From: Deltaproteobacteria bacterium
GTDB lineage: Bacteria > Myxococcota_A > UBA796 > CAJQPC01
NCBI GenBank assembly: GCA_016717595.1
Contig: JADKFE010000003.1
Location: 62,001-126,000 of the forward strand
DNA: 64,000 nt
Direction of reading: 5' to 3'
Part shown: piece after piece, positions 26,014 through 34,560 of the stretch
Position numbering within the stretch: the stretch's first letter is position 1
Layout: every line of letters begins with the position of its first letter
Notes under the pieces: generated by a model
Database searches by the model: none
Told to the model about the DNA's origin: nothing
Seen by the model: the letters and a program-made list of their open reading frames with translations, nothing else
Made by a program: the position numbers and the translations under genes

Positions 26014-27246
26014 GTGGAGCTGACCCCAACCCCTTCGTCTTCCCCGACGCCCGCCACCCCCCCTTCGCCAAACCGTACGAACCAGTACGACTTCATCGGC
26101 AAGCGGTACATCGCGAGCGTGGTCTCCGCGATCCTGATGATCGCCTCCCTCGTGCTCTTCTTTGTGCAGAAGCCAAACTGGGGCATCGACTTCACCGGCG
26201 GCACTGAGCTGCTCCTGCAGTTTGAGCAGCCCATCGAGATCGGCACCTTACGCACCGCGCTGGGGGAGATCGGCCTCTCTGACGACTCCGTGCAGCAGGT
26301 CAACGAGCCCAGCCTGAACGAGTTCTCCGTGCGTGTGCAGGAGGCGGGCTTCGGCACTGAAGAGACCCAGAACAAGGTGCTCGGCGCGCTCAAGCAGAAG
26401 TACGGTGAGCCGTGGGTGGTGAACTCCCGCTTCGACGCCCAGGTCGGCGCGCTGCTCGTCATCGAGCATCAGCCCCCGGCGGTCTCGACGACGACGGTGC
26501 AGGACGTGCTTGACGCGGCGGGCGTGAAGGACGTCGAGGTCCGCGCCAACCAGGACGAGAACACCTTTGAGGTCGTCATGCCTGGCGTGAGCCAGGCGGT
26601 GCAGCGGTCCATCGCCGGGGCGCTCGACGGCCAGAAGTTCACGGTGCTCTCGGTGGACTCCGTGGGCCCCAAGGTCGGCGCGAGCTTGCAGCAGGCCGCG
26701 GTGATCTCGATCCTCGCCACGCTCGGCCTCGTGCTGCTCTACGTCGCCTTCCGCTTCGACCTGTCCTTCGCGCCCGGCGCGGTCATCGCGCTCTTTCACG
26801 ACGTGATCATCACCATGGGCATCTTCGTGCTGCTCCAGCGCGAGATCAACGTCAGCTTCATCGGCGCCTTGTTGACCATCATCGGCTACTCGCTGAACGA
26901 CACCATCGTCATCTACGACCGCATCCGCGAGAACATGCAGCGGTATCGCCGCTCCGACCTCGCGGGGCTGATCAACGACTCGGTGAACGACACCTTGGGG
27001 CGCACGCTCTCCACGGCGTTCACGACGCTGCTCGCCATCTCGGCCTTCCTGTTTATGGGCGGCCCAGTCATCGAGAACTTCGCCTTGGCCATGCTCATCG
27101 GCATTGTGGTCGGCGCGTACTCGACGGTCTACGTCGCCAGCCCGTTCATCTTGATTATGGAGAGCGTCAAGCCGAGCCTCCAGAAGCTGTTTACGCCCGC
27201 CGCTACGGGCGTGAGCACGGACAGCGTCAGCGGCGGCTCACCTTGA
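26014..27246 (+). CDS. secF: Protein translocase subunit SecF
   Basis: 410 residues from GTG 26014, with AGGAGG 5 nt upstream. N-terminus is Pro/Thr/Ser-rich for ~25 residues, then TM1, WGIDFTGGTELLLQF, periplasmic domain, and RND helices with LLTIIGYSLNDTIVIYDRIR. Longer than typical SecF (~300-320) because the periplasmic region between TM1 and TM2 carries an extra segment (~residues 145-215). Partner of SecD; last gene of the queA-secF unit. Confidence 0.95.
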   Translation: MELTPTPSSSPTPATPPSPNRTNQYDFIGKRYIASVVSAILMIASLVLFFVQKPNWGIDFTGGTELLLQFEQPIEIGTLRTALGEIGLSDDSVQQVNEPSLNEFSVRVQEAGFGTEETQNKVLGALKQKYGEPWVVNSRFDAQVGALLVIEHQPPAVSTTTVQDVLDAAGVKDVEVRANQDENTFEVVMPGVSQAVQRSIAGALDGQKFTVLSVDSVGPKVGASLQQAAVISILATLGLVLLYVAFRFDLSFAPGAVIALFHDVIITMGIFVLLQREINVSFIGALLTIIGYSLNDTIVIYDRIRENMQRYRRSDLAGLINDSVNDTLGRTLSTAFTTLLAISAFLFMGGPVIENFALAMLIGIVVGAYSTVYVASPFILIMESVKPSLQKLFTPAATGVSTDSVSGGSP

Positions 27247-27259
27247 TCTGTCCAGTCCC

Positions 27260-27289
27260 TTGACCGGGGCGGCGAGAGGAGCATATAGG
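27260..27289 (+). promoter_or_regulatory. Candidate promoter for the IHF-like gene
   Basis: TTGACC (27260-27265), 18-bp spacer, TATAGG (27284-27289). Predicted leader ~115 nt. The 164-bp gap after secF contains this, a small upstream ORF (27330-27386) and nothing else recognised. Confidence 0.4.
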
Positions 27290-27329
27290 ACTTCGCCCAG
27301 TCGCCCCAAGTAGATCGCCCCGGGAGCCC

Positions 27330-27386
27330 ATGACCTTGAAGATGGTCACTCTACGCCAGGATGGCATGATCCCCTCGGCGTGTTGA
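27330..27386 (+). CDS. Possible 18-residue leader ORF upstream of ihfB-like gene
   Basis: ATG ... TGA encodes MTLKMVTLRQDGMIPSAC, with GGGAG just upstream. It lies wholly within the predicted leader. No Leu/Trp/His run typical of attenuators. Chance is quite possible. Confidence 0.2.
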   Translation: MTLKMVTLRQDGMIPSAC

Positions 27387-27410
27387 CCCTTCAAGCCCTC
27401 AGGGAGAACA

Positions 27411-27704
27411 ATGACCAAGTCTGAGCTGATCAGCCTCATCGCCACCCAACGCAGCCTCCCCCGCGCCACCGCTGAAGAGGTCGTCAACTTGATCTTCGAC
27501 GGGATGAAGAGCGCGCTGTGCCACGGTGAGCGCATCGAGATTCGTGGTTTTGGCTCCTTTCGGGTCCGGCGGTATGACGGCTATGTTGGTCGCAACCCCA
27601 AGACGAACTCGTTGATTCAGGTTCGACCCAAAGTCTTGCCGGTCTTTAAGGTCGGCAAGACGCTTCGGAGGCGTGTCAATGGCTCCTCGGCGGACACAAA
27701 CTAA
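27411..27704 (+). CDS. ihfB: IHF/HU-family DNA-bending protein, IHF-beta-like
   Basis: 97 residues. MTKSELISLIATQ matches the IHF-beta start; the arm GFGSFRVRRYDGYVGRNPKTN contains the signature GFGSF...RNP with the intercalating Pro. Binds and sharply bends DNA as a dimer. No second subunit is seen in the window. The tail (RRVNGSSADTN) is longer than in E. coli. The next gene starts inside its 3' end (ATG 27679). Confidence 0.88.
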   Translation: MTKSELISLIATQRSLPRATAEEVVNLIFDGMKSALCHGERIEIRGFGSFRVRRYDGYVGRNPKTNSLIQVRPKVLPVFKVGKTLRRRVNGSSADTN

Positions 27705-28352
27705 ACGCGGCGTCGCGCTGCTCCTCGGGCTCCTGCTCTCTCCGGTCACCTTCGCCGGCGCGCTGTACATCAACGGTGTGCGCGCGGACGCGGTGCGGAA
27801 CATGGAGCTCAAGGACGTCAACATCCGCGTCGATGGTGACGGCAACGTCTGGATCGACGCCCCACGCTACAGCGTCGAGGTCGTGCAGCCCGGCGGTCAG
27901 GCCGCCCCGGCCCGCCCCCCCAGCGCCCACGCCCCCGGCGCCGATGACGCCGTCGTGCCCTCCCCGCGCCCGTCGCGGCGCCGATGGCGCCCGCCGTCGT
28001 GAGCGGCGCTGAGGTCGCCGCGGGCACCTGGTGGCTGGTCACTGAAGACAACCAGTCCGTCGGCCACACCGTCGACGTCTACATCTCCGGCGTGCTCGTG
28101 AAGACGATCAAGTCCGGGGATGAGGCCGTTTTGATGGACATCAGCCGCTACGTCCGTCGGGGCAACAACGAGGTGCTCATCAGCGCCCGCGCCGGCGCCT
28201 CCTTGGGCGGCGGGCTGCTCAAGGTCTACCTGGGCCAAGGCTCCAACGACGCGGGCACCCTCAACCTCGCCTCCCCGCAGATCACCTTCACACGGCGCTC
28301 TTCGGACTCTCTTGACGGCGCGAGCCGCCAGTACACCCTCATCGTCCCCTGA
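27679..28352 (+). CDS. Secreted protein of unknown function, 1-nt frameshift
   Basis: ATG 27679 has GGAGG 8 nt upstream and overlaps ihfB by 26 nt. Signal peptide (GVALLLGLLLSPVTFAGA), a short domain (ALYINGVRADAVRNMELKDV), a Pro/Ala linker, then a ~110-residue domain (TWWLVTEDNQSVGHTVDVYI, SRYVRRGNNEVLI, LLKVYLGQGSNDAG). The frame changes in the linker; one extra C at 27958-27960 would give DDAVVPLPAPVAAPMAP and a 224-residue protein. Both domains look like small beta folds. No family recognised; periplasmic or outer-surface location is inferred from the signal. Confidence 0.65.
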
Positions 28353-28364
28353 GCGTCCCTGTTC

Positions 28365-29180
28365 ATGTCTACTGAGCGCCTTCAAGGCCGGAACCCCGTC
28401 ATTGAGGCGCTGCAGCGGCGCCGTCGCGCGGTCCGGCTCATTCGTCTTGACGAGGGCGCCCAGCCCGACCCCAAGCTCGACCGCCTGCTGACCCTCGCCC
28501 GTGACCAGAAGGTGCCCGTCGAGCGGGTGCCCCGTCGCCTGCTCGATCGCCTCGCCGGGGGAGACGTTCACAACGGCGTCGTCGCCGACGCCGAGCCTCT
28601 GCCCCAACACTCGGTCAACTCGCTCTTGGATGAGCTCGCGGACGCCACCGACCCGTTCTTGGTGATGGTGGATGAGCTCTCCTACGAGCACAACCTCGGC
28701 GCGATCTTACGCTCTTGTCTGGGCGCGGGGGTCAACGGCCTCATCACCCCCACCCGCCGCACGGTGAGCATGTCGCCGGTGGTGGCTCGGGTGAGCATGG
28801 GCGCGGTGGAGGAGGTGCCGGTGGTGCACGAGGGCCTCTCTTCAGCGCTCAAACGCTGCAAGAAGGCCGGGCTCAAGGTGGTCGGCGCCGACATGGACGG
28901 TCGGCCTTACCACGAGGTTGATCTCACCGGGCCGCTGTTGATCCTGCTCGGCGGCGAGTCGAAGGGCCTCACCGACCCCCTGCGCAAACGCTGCGACGAG
29001 ATCGTCTCCGTGCCGCTGCTGGGCGGGCTCGAGAGCCTCAACGTGTCGGTGACCGCCGGGGTGCTGCTCTTTGAGCGCACACGCCAGCAGGCCGTGGCCG
29101 CCAAAGAGGCCGCGCGTCGGGGCTTGCAGGACGCCGAGACGCTGCGGCTGGCGAGGGCCCGCTTAGAAGAGGCCGAATAG
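28365..29180 (+). CDS. rlmB: 23S rRNA 2'-O-methyltransferase RlmB (TrmH family)
   Basis: 271 residues. N-terminal L30e-like domain (LQGRNPVIEALQRRRRAVRL) and a C-terminal SPOUT knot with the three motifs EHNLGAILRS, LLGGESKGL and SVPLLGGLESLNVSVTAGVLLFE. Methylates the ribose of G2251 in the peptidyl transferase centre. An extra charged helix of ~25 residues closes the protein. Overlaps the convergent cpaE-like gene by 18 nt. Confidence 0.92.
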   Translation: MSTERLQGRNPVIEALQRRRRAVRLIRLDEGAQPDPKLDRLLTLARDQKVPVERVPRRLLDRLAGGDVHNGVVADAEPLPQHSVNSLLDELADATDPFLVMVDELSYEHNLGAILRSCLGAGVNGLITPTRRTVSMSPVVARVSMGAVEEVPVVHEGLSSALKRCKKAGLKVVGADMDGRPYHEVDLTGPLLILLGGESKGLTDPLRKRCDEIVSVPLLGGLESLNVSVTAGVLLFERTRQQAVAAKEAARRGLQDAETLRLARARLEEAE

Positions 29181-30327
29181 CTTCTTACGTTTGCCGCCTG
29201 CGCCGGCTTGGATGGCGGGGCGGTAATCGTCACACATGCCCATCGCCGCGCGCAAGAACGCTTGGGTGAGCTCGGACTCCGGCGCCGACTCCACGACCAG
29301 ACGCCCGGTGTGTAACGACACATCGACGGCTTTGCGGTCGTGGGGGAAGGTGAGGGTAGGGTCGGCGCCCAAGATGGAGCGTGTGCGGGCGGCGTCTACG
29401 GGCTCGGGGGCCGCGGCGTTGAGCACGGTCCAGATGCGGCGCGTGGATCTTGCCCGAGGGCCTTCCAGCGTGTGCAGGCGCGCTGGGCCGCGACGAGGGG
29501 GTGTCACCGCCCATGACCAAGAGGGGCTTTGACGCCACCGCCAAGGCCGCGAAGCCGAGCTCGCTGCCGCCGGTGCCCGCGTCGATGACGACGTGGCTGA
29601 ACAGGCGGCGAAGGATGCCGATGGACTGGGCGATGTCGGCGACGTTGAGCGGCGGCGCGCCGGGCTTGAGCGGCTGGGCGAACACCGAGAACCCCAGGCT
29701 GTGCCGGGGCACGGCGTTCTGCATCCACTCATCGTCAATCATCAGGCTCTCACGCACCAAGGTGCGCGGGGAGACGGTGGTGTCGAGCTGGAGGTAGACG
29801 CCGATCTCGCCTAAGTAAGGCGAGAGGTCGATGAGCGCGACGCGCAGGTTGGGGTCGATGGCGAGGGCCCCGGCGAGGTTGATCGCCAAGGATGTGGCGC
29901 CGACGCCACCTTTTGAGCCCAAGACCGTGACGACCTCACCGCCGGGCATGTCGCTGCGCTGCTCTTCAGCGATCTTGACGAAGGTGCGGGCGAGGTCGTC
30001 ATCGTCTTTGCCGACGACGATGAGCGCCCGGGCGCCGAGGCGCATGGCCTCGCGGGTCAAGGTCACGTCCTCGACGTGGCAGAGCAGCACCAAGGCCGTG
30101 TCTGGCAGCTCCGAGCGCATTCGTCGCGCGAACTGAATGCCGACGCCGTCCGCCTCAGCGAGGTAGAGCAGCACCGCCTGGGGCCGCGCGACGAGGAGCG
30201 GGGACATCGCGTCCCGAGGATCTTCACGCACCAACGCCACATCGACCACACGGCGCAAGAACGCGTGAAGCTGACGGGCGTGGTCTTGTGGGAGGCCGAT
30301 AATGGCCGTGCGGACTTTGTTCTGCAT
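29163..30327 (-). CDS. cpaE: CpaE/TadZ-like ATPase, two 1-nt frameshifts
   Basis: An N-terminal receiver-like domain (residues 1-~125) without a clear phospho-Asp set, then a ParA/MinD ATPase with deviant Walker A SKGGVGATSLAINLA, switch VALIDLSPYLGEI and VVIDAGTGGSE. This order is typical of CpaE/TadZ, which places Tad (Flp) pilus machinery at the pole. The frame is lost in the G-run 29497-29501 and again near 29445. Adding one base at each site gives GDTPLVAAQRACTRWKALGQ joined to RRIWTVLNAAAPEP and a 388-residue protein ending KRKKLFGLF. No other tad genes adjoin it, but a short pilin-like gene lies at 48658. Confidence 0.8.
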
Positions 30328-30399
30328 AGCTCTCGGACCAGAGGCCGCGGACTTAACCGATTCGGCGCTGGGCCGAGAGAGGATCCTGCTGTGGGCCGC

Positions 30400-31737
30400 T
30401 CAATAGCGTGCGCTGAGCAGGAGATCCCGCCCGCTGAGCCCACCCTCGGCGGCCTGGCGCAGGCGTTGGCCCAGAGATTCGCCCCCGGCGACGAGCGCCT
30501 CCACGGGCGCGAGCAGGTGCCGCTCGTCGGGGCGCGCGCGGTTGAGGCCCCGGGCGCCGATCTCGGTGAGGTCTTGGGCCCAGGCCGCGAAGGTGCGGCC
30601 TCCGACCTCGCCGCTGAGCCCGTGACGACAGGCCGTCTCGAAGCGGCTCTGCAGCGTGCCCGAGCGGCTGAGCTCCGCGGCCAAGGCGTTCGCCTCGTCC
30701 AGCGCCACGTCGTCGTAGATGAGCCCGGTCCACAAGGCGATGCCGCCGATGGCGATGGGCAAGGGGCAGGCGTCAGCGCCGCGCACCTCGATGGTGCGTT
30801 TGACCCGCACCTCGGGGAACACGGAGGTGAGGTGCAGCTCCCAGTCCATCGTGCGCGGGAAGTGGCCGTCGAGGCCCTTCTCCATGTACTCGCGGAAGGT
30901 GCGGCCTTTGGCCTCGGCCCAGCGGCCCTCCTTCAAGTAAAACATCATGGGCACGTCAAGCAGGTTGTCGACCCAGCGCTCGTGGGTGTAGTCCTCACGC
31001 AGGGCCTCGGGGAAGCCGGTGCGGGCGGGGTCGGTGCGCGTCCAGATGTGGCCACGGAAGCTCGTGTAATCGCTGAGAGATCCCTCGTAGAAGGGCGAGT
31101 TCGCGAACATCGCCGTGGTCAAGGGCCCCAGGCGGCTGAGCGCGCTGACCTTCTTGGCGCAGTCGGCCTCATCGGCGAAGTCGAAGTTGGCCTGGAACGA
31201 CGAGGTGCCCTTCATCATGGCGTGGGCGAGATCGCCCGTCTCACCGAGGTAATCGCGCATCACCCGGTAGCGGCCTTTGGGCACCCAGGGGATGTCGCGG
31301 ATCTTGGTGGTCGGCGTGAGGCCCAAGGCGATCATGTGCAGGTCGAGGCCAGCGATGATCTCCTGAATCTCGTCGAAGCTCGTCTGGGCCTCTTGTTGAA
31401 GGGCGAGGAGGCTCTTGTGGGGGGCGCCGGAGAGCTCGATCTGGCCGCCGGGCTCTAAGGTGGTGCTCGCGCCGTTCCGGCGAAGCTCGATGAGGTGGCC
31501 GTCCTCTTCACGGGGGGCCCAGCCGAAGCGGCGCACGAGCTCGGAGAGGATCCAGCGCACGCCGTTTGGCTCGTCAAACGCCAGGGCTCGGCCATCTCCC
31601 CAGAGGAGGATGCGCTCAAACTCTCCGCCCACGAGCCAACGGTCTCTGGGGGCGCCGTAGCTGTGAAAACGCTCGATGAGCGAGCTGCGCGTCACGGGGA
31701 GATCATCATCGGGGTTCAGCGTAGGGATGGCGGACAT
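30400..31737 (-). CDS. gshA: Glutamate-cysteine ligase, GCS2/plant type
   Basis: 445 residues. First step of glutathione synthesis: ATP-dependent joining of Glu and Cys. Family features include VGGEFERILLW, EPGGQIELSGAPH, MKGTSSFQANFDF and VEVRGADACPLP-like IEVRGADACPLPIAIG near the C-terminal half. Belongs to the plant/alphaproteobacterial group rather than the E. coli GshA group. GGAG 8 nt before the ATG. No gshB in the window. It is divergent from a thioredoxin-like lipoprotein. Confidence 0.92.
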   Translation of the reverse strand: MSAIPTLNPDDDLPVTRSSLIERFHSYGAPRDRWLVGGEFERILLWGDGRALAFDEPNGVRWILSELVRRFGWAPREEDGHLIELRRNGASTTLEPGGQIELSGAPHKSLLALQQEAQTSFDEIQEIIAGLDLHMIALGLTPTTKIRDIPWVPKGRYRVMRDYLGETGDLAHAMMKGTSSFQANFDFADEADCAKKVSALSRLGPLTTAMFANSPFYEGSLSDYTSFRGHIWTRTDPARTGFPEALREDYTHERWVDNLLDVPMMFYLKEGRWAEAKGRTFREYMEKGLDGHFPRTMDWELHLTSVFPEVRVKRTIEVRGADACPLPIAIGGIALWTGLIYDDVALDEANALAAELSRSGTLQSRFETACRHGLSGEVGGRTFAAWAQDLTEIGARGLNRARPDERHLLAPVEALVAGGESLGQRLRQAAEGGLSGRDLLLSARY

Positions 31738-31845
31738 GATTCAGCTCCGTGTCGCGGCGACGCCCGATGTTTCGCACGGGGCGGCCCGTCGTCAAGGTGG
31801 GGTTCAGGCGCCCCTGAGATGCTCGCGCAGAGCCCAGGTCGCGCC

Positions 31846-31851
31846 TATAAT
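31846..31851 (+). promoter_or_regulatory. Perfect TATAAT -10 box 6 nt before an ATG
   Basis: TATAAT ends at 31851 and the ATG is at 31858. The predicted first transcribed base is the A of ATG, so the mRNA would be leaderless. No Shine-Dalgarno sequence and no good -35. Confidence 0.55.
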
Positions 31852-31857
31852 GGCGCC

Positions 31858-32478
31858 ATGAATCGCGCCGCACCTCTGGTCCTCGTCTCCTTCGTGTTCA
31901 CCGCCCTCAGCGCGCTGGGGGGCTGCGCGCCCCGGCTGTATGACGACAGCACCAAAGAGACGGGCGAAGCGCCGCCCTTTGAGCCGCCTGAGAACTCCTG
32001 GCCGGTGTGCAGCGCGGAGATCCCCGGCGATCTCAGCGGCGAGGGCTTCTCGACCGGGGACGTGATCCCCAACTTCTCGGGCCCGGATCAGCTCGGCGCC
32101 ACGCTCGCGCTCTACCAGTTCTACGGCTGCCTCACCGTGGTAGACATCTCGACGATGTGGTGCGCGCCTTGCCAGGCCCTCGCCGCGGACGTCGACGAGA
32201 CGGCCGCGGAGTACGCGGACGACGGCGTGGTCTACCTCACCGTGCTCGCCCAGGATCTTGAGGGCAACGTGCCCGACACCGCCGATCTGGGCGCCTGGGC
32301 AGAAGGCTTCGACATCACCCAGCCCATCGGCGGGGACATCGGCGAGTGGTACCGGGGCGTGGTGACCACAAACACCTTCCCCCGGGTGATCCTCGTCGGG
32401 CGCGACATGAAGATCGTGGAGGCCGACGTGCCCGCCACCGACGCCGAGATCCGCGCCGCCATCGAGTCGCACCTCTAA
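31858..32478 (+). CDS. Thioredoxin-fold lipoprotein (TlpA/ResA-like)
   Basis: 206 residues. Lipobox LGGC23, a short acidic spacer, then a thioredoxin fold with WCAPC (Cys102, Cys105) in VVDISTMWCAPCQALAA, and the cis-Pro region TNTFPRVILVG. A periplasmic lipid-anchored thiol-disulfide oxidoreductase or a secreted TlpA-like reductase; target unknown. Start chosen from the signal peptide and the -10 box just upstream; an in-frame upstream extension to 31495 runs antisense to gshA and is not credible. Confidence 0.85.
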   Translation: MNRAAPLVLVSFVFTALSALGGCAPRLYDDSTKETGEAPPFEPPENSWPVCSAEIPGDLSGEGFSTGDVIPNFSGPDQLGATLALYQFYGCLTVVDISTMWCAPCQALAADVDETAAEYADDGVVYLTVLAQDLEGNVPDTADLGAWAEGFDITQPIGGDIGEWYRGVVTTNTFPRVILVGRDMKIVEADVPATDAEIRAAIESHL

Positions 32479-32503
32479 ATTGAGGCGCGGCGCGAGGCCG
32501 GGA

Positions 32504-33325
32504 TCACTCCATCCGCTCGATGATGTGAAGGCCGAAGGGCGTCTCGACCAAGGCCGAGCGGCCGCCCACGGGCAGCGCGAAGGCCACCTCATCAAAGGCC
32601 GGGCCGAGCTCGCCGCGTAAGAACCAGCCGAGATCGCCGCCGTGGATGGCCATCGGTCCATCGGAGAGCCGCGCGGCGACGGCCTCGAAGGGCTCTCCGG
32701 CGGCCAAGGCGGCGAGGGCCTCCTCGGCTTGGGCCTGGGCCTCCTCGCGGGTGCGGCCGGCGGCGGCGCTGCTCTTGGGCACCCCACGGGCCCCGGCGTG
32801 CTGCACGACGACGTGGCGCAGGCGGATCTCGTCCAAGGACTCGCGCCGGATCACATGAAAGCCGAACTCGCTCTCGACCACGGGCGGCACACCGCCGATC
32901 TCGACGCTCCACACGGCGTCTTCGAAGGGTTTTACCCAGGCGCCGGGCTCGGCGCTGCCCAAGAAGCCGCCTCGGGAGGCGCTGGCGTCAGAGGAGTGTT
33001 TTTGCGCCAGGGCCGCGAGGTCACCTCCGGCGAGCACCTCGGCGCGTAACGACTCGGCCTTGGCCTTGGCCTCCTCACGGCTGAGGTTCTTGCCGTACGG
33101 CGCGCCTTTGGCGCCGTCGTAAGGGATGAGGATGTGGCGGGCGGCGGCGCGGGCGGCCTTGGGGGCCTCAGGCGGCGGGGCAGGGGGGGCCTCGGCGGCG
33201 GCGGGGCTGGGCTCGACGGTCGCGCCGGTGGGCAGGCCCTCAGAGGAGGGGCTCGGCGTGGTGCGCTCGCCGCTGCAGCCGAGGCTGAGCAGTGGACCAA
33301 AAGCGAGGCAGAGCAGGATCCGCAT
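32504..33325 (-). CDS. Tandem parvulin peptidyl-prolyl isomerase lipoprotein
   Basis: 273 residues. Lipobox LSLGC17, Pro/Ala-rich spacer to ~60, then two PpiC domains: ~62-160 (RHILIPYDGAKG...SSDASASRGGFLG...FEDAVWSVEIGG...GFHVIRRE) and ~165-273 (LRHVVVQHAGARG...HGGDLGWFLRGELGPAFDEVAF...GLHIIERME). The periplasmic foldase role in outer-membrane protein biogenesis (PrsA/SurA-like) is inferred. Start 33325 with GGAG 9 nt upstream gives the signal peptide; an upstream in-frame ATG at 33484 gives an Arg-rich non-signal extension. Confidence 0.87.
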   Translation of the reverse strand: MRILLCLAFGPLLSLGCSGERTTPSPSSEGLPTGATVEPSPAAAEAPPAPPPEAPKAARAAARHILIPYDGAKGAPYGKNLSREEAKAKAESLRAEVLAGGDLAALAQKHSSDASASRGGFLGSAEPGAWVKPFEDAVWSVEIGGVPPVVESEFGFHVIRRESLDEIRLRHVVVQHAGARGVPKSSAAAGRTREEAQAQAEEALAALAAGEPFEAVAARLSDGPMAIHGGDLGWFLRGELGPAFDEVAFALPVGGRSALVETPFGLHIIERME

Positions 33326-33439
33326 CGGGGGTCTCCAGGGGTGCATCTTCACGGGATCACCATAGCGCAGCGCGCCGCCCTTGCGATCCGGGTCGTGTCG
33401 CCGTAGCCTGCTCTGTCTGTCAAATCCTACGAGGCCACT

Positions 33440-34531
33440 GTGCTCACGCTCTCGCTGCTGCTCGGGATCGGCGGTCTCGCCCACGCGGCGCCGTCCTCGG
33501 ACGACATCAACCTCTGGTTAGGCGCGGTCGTGCTGATCGAGACCGGCCCGAACCTCTGCGCGGGGACGCTGATCGACGAGCGGGGCACCATCGCCACGGC
33601 GTACCACTGCGTCGCCTCAGGCTGGACCTCGCGGGTGAGCACCCTCGACGGGCGTGAGGCGCGGGCGTTTGTGCTCAACACGAGCCCCCGGGACGACCTC
33701 GCCATCCTCTCCGCGCCCACCCTCGCCGGGAGCCCGTGGTTGGCCCTCGCAGAAGATCCGCCCACCCCCGGAGACGTGGTGGTGGCGCTGGGGCACCCCC
33801 AGGGCGCTGAAGCGGATCGTCGGGCGCTGTTTGAGGGCATCCTCACCTGGTCGGTGAGCCTCGGCGTGGTCTCCGCCGTAGGGCCCCGGCTGCTTCAAGT
33901 GGACGCGCCGCTCAACCCCGGCAGCTCCGGCGGGCCGATCGTGAACGAGGCCGGGGAGCTGGTGGGGGTCGTCTCCCGCAAGCTCCGTGGCGAGGGCCTG
34001 GGCTTCGCGTCTCCGGCGGCGCTCTTATGGGCGCTTCTGGAGGATCCCCAGCCTCGCCGGGCGCCGGGCGGCCTGTATGGCGCGGGCCTGCAGGCCTCCT
34101 TGCCAACGAGCGCGGACGTGAGCCCCACCGTCGGTGTGTACGGTGAGCTGAGCGTGCGGGATCGCCTCGTCTTACGCGTGGACGGCAGCGTGGCCCCCGA
34201 CGCGCGGTGGAGCGCGCTCTCTTCTGGCCAGGCCTGGTGGCCCGCGGCCTCGACGAGCCTCAGCGGGCGCCTGCGCCTGGGCAGCGGCACCTACTCCACC
34301 ACCCTAGAGCTCGGCGGCGGGATCGTCGTCTACGCCGGGCGCGCCGGTTTTGTCACCGAGGAGCGGCTCTACACCTTGCCCCAGCCGCCCCAAGCCGTCG
34401 CCGCGGCCACGGCCCGGGCGTCGATGGGCGGCGTCGGCCTACGCTGGACGATCTTGCCTTGGCCGGATGGGAGCTGGGGCATGCTCGTGGGCGTCGATCT
34501 GGAGCGGCCGGGCAACGTCGGGGTCTACTGA
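33440..34531 (+). CDS. Trypsin/HtrA-like protease with C-terminal probable beta-barrel
   Basis: 363 residues, GTG start with GAGG upstream. Signal peptide ends AHAA. Residues ~25-200 are an S1C-like serine protease with His56 (TAYHCV), Asp86 (RDDLAIL) and Ser163 (NPGSSGGP). No PDZ domain follows. Residues ~210-363 alternate polar and hydrophobic residues in short strands (GVYGELSVRDRLVLRVDGSV, TLELGGGIVVYAG, GVGLRWTILPW, GMLVGVDLERP), like a small outer-membrane barrel. Together this suggests a protease held at the outer membrane. The barrel is inferred from pattern only. Confidence 0.8.
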   Translation: MLTLSLLLGIGGLAHAAPSSDDINLWLGAVVLIETGPNLCAGTLIDERGTIATAYHCVASGWTSRVSTLDGREARAFVLNTSPRDDLAILSAPTLAGSPWLALAEDPPTPGDVVVALGHPQGAEADRRALFEGILTWSVSLGVVSAVGPRLLQVDAPLNPGSSGGPIVNEAGELVGVVSRKLRGEGLGFASPAALLWALLEDPQPRRAPGGLYGAGLQASLPTSADVSPTVGVYGELSVRDRLVLRVDGSVAPDARWSALSSGQAWWPAASTSLSGRLRLGSGTYSTTLELGGGIVVYAGRAGFVTEERLYTLPQPPQAVAAATARASMGGVGLRWTILPWPDGSWGMLVGVDLERPGNVGVY

Positions 34532-34558
34532 ACACATTCAGTGAACACATTCAGTGAG
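34529..34558. repeat. 13-bp tandem repeat with dyad, between convergent genes
   Basis: TGAACACATTCAG occurs twice head-to-tail (34529-34541, 34542-34554), followed by TGAG. Each copy contains CTGAA-type/TTCAG dyad symmetry, and AACAC...GTGTT can pair across the second copy, so it may act as a weak bidirectional terminator. The first repeat contains the stop of the protease gene. Confidence 0.55.
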
Positions 34559-34560
34559 TG

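Noticed and set aside
30076..31458. 460-residue plus-strand frame across cpaE and gshA
   Set aside because: Antisense to two recognised genes; composition typical of shadows.
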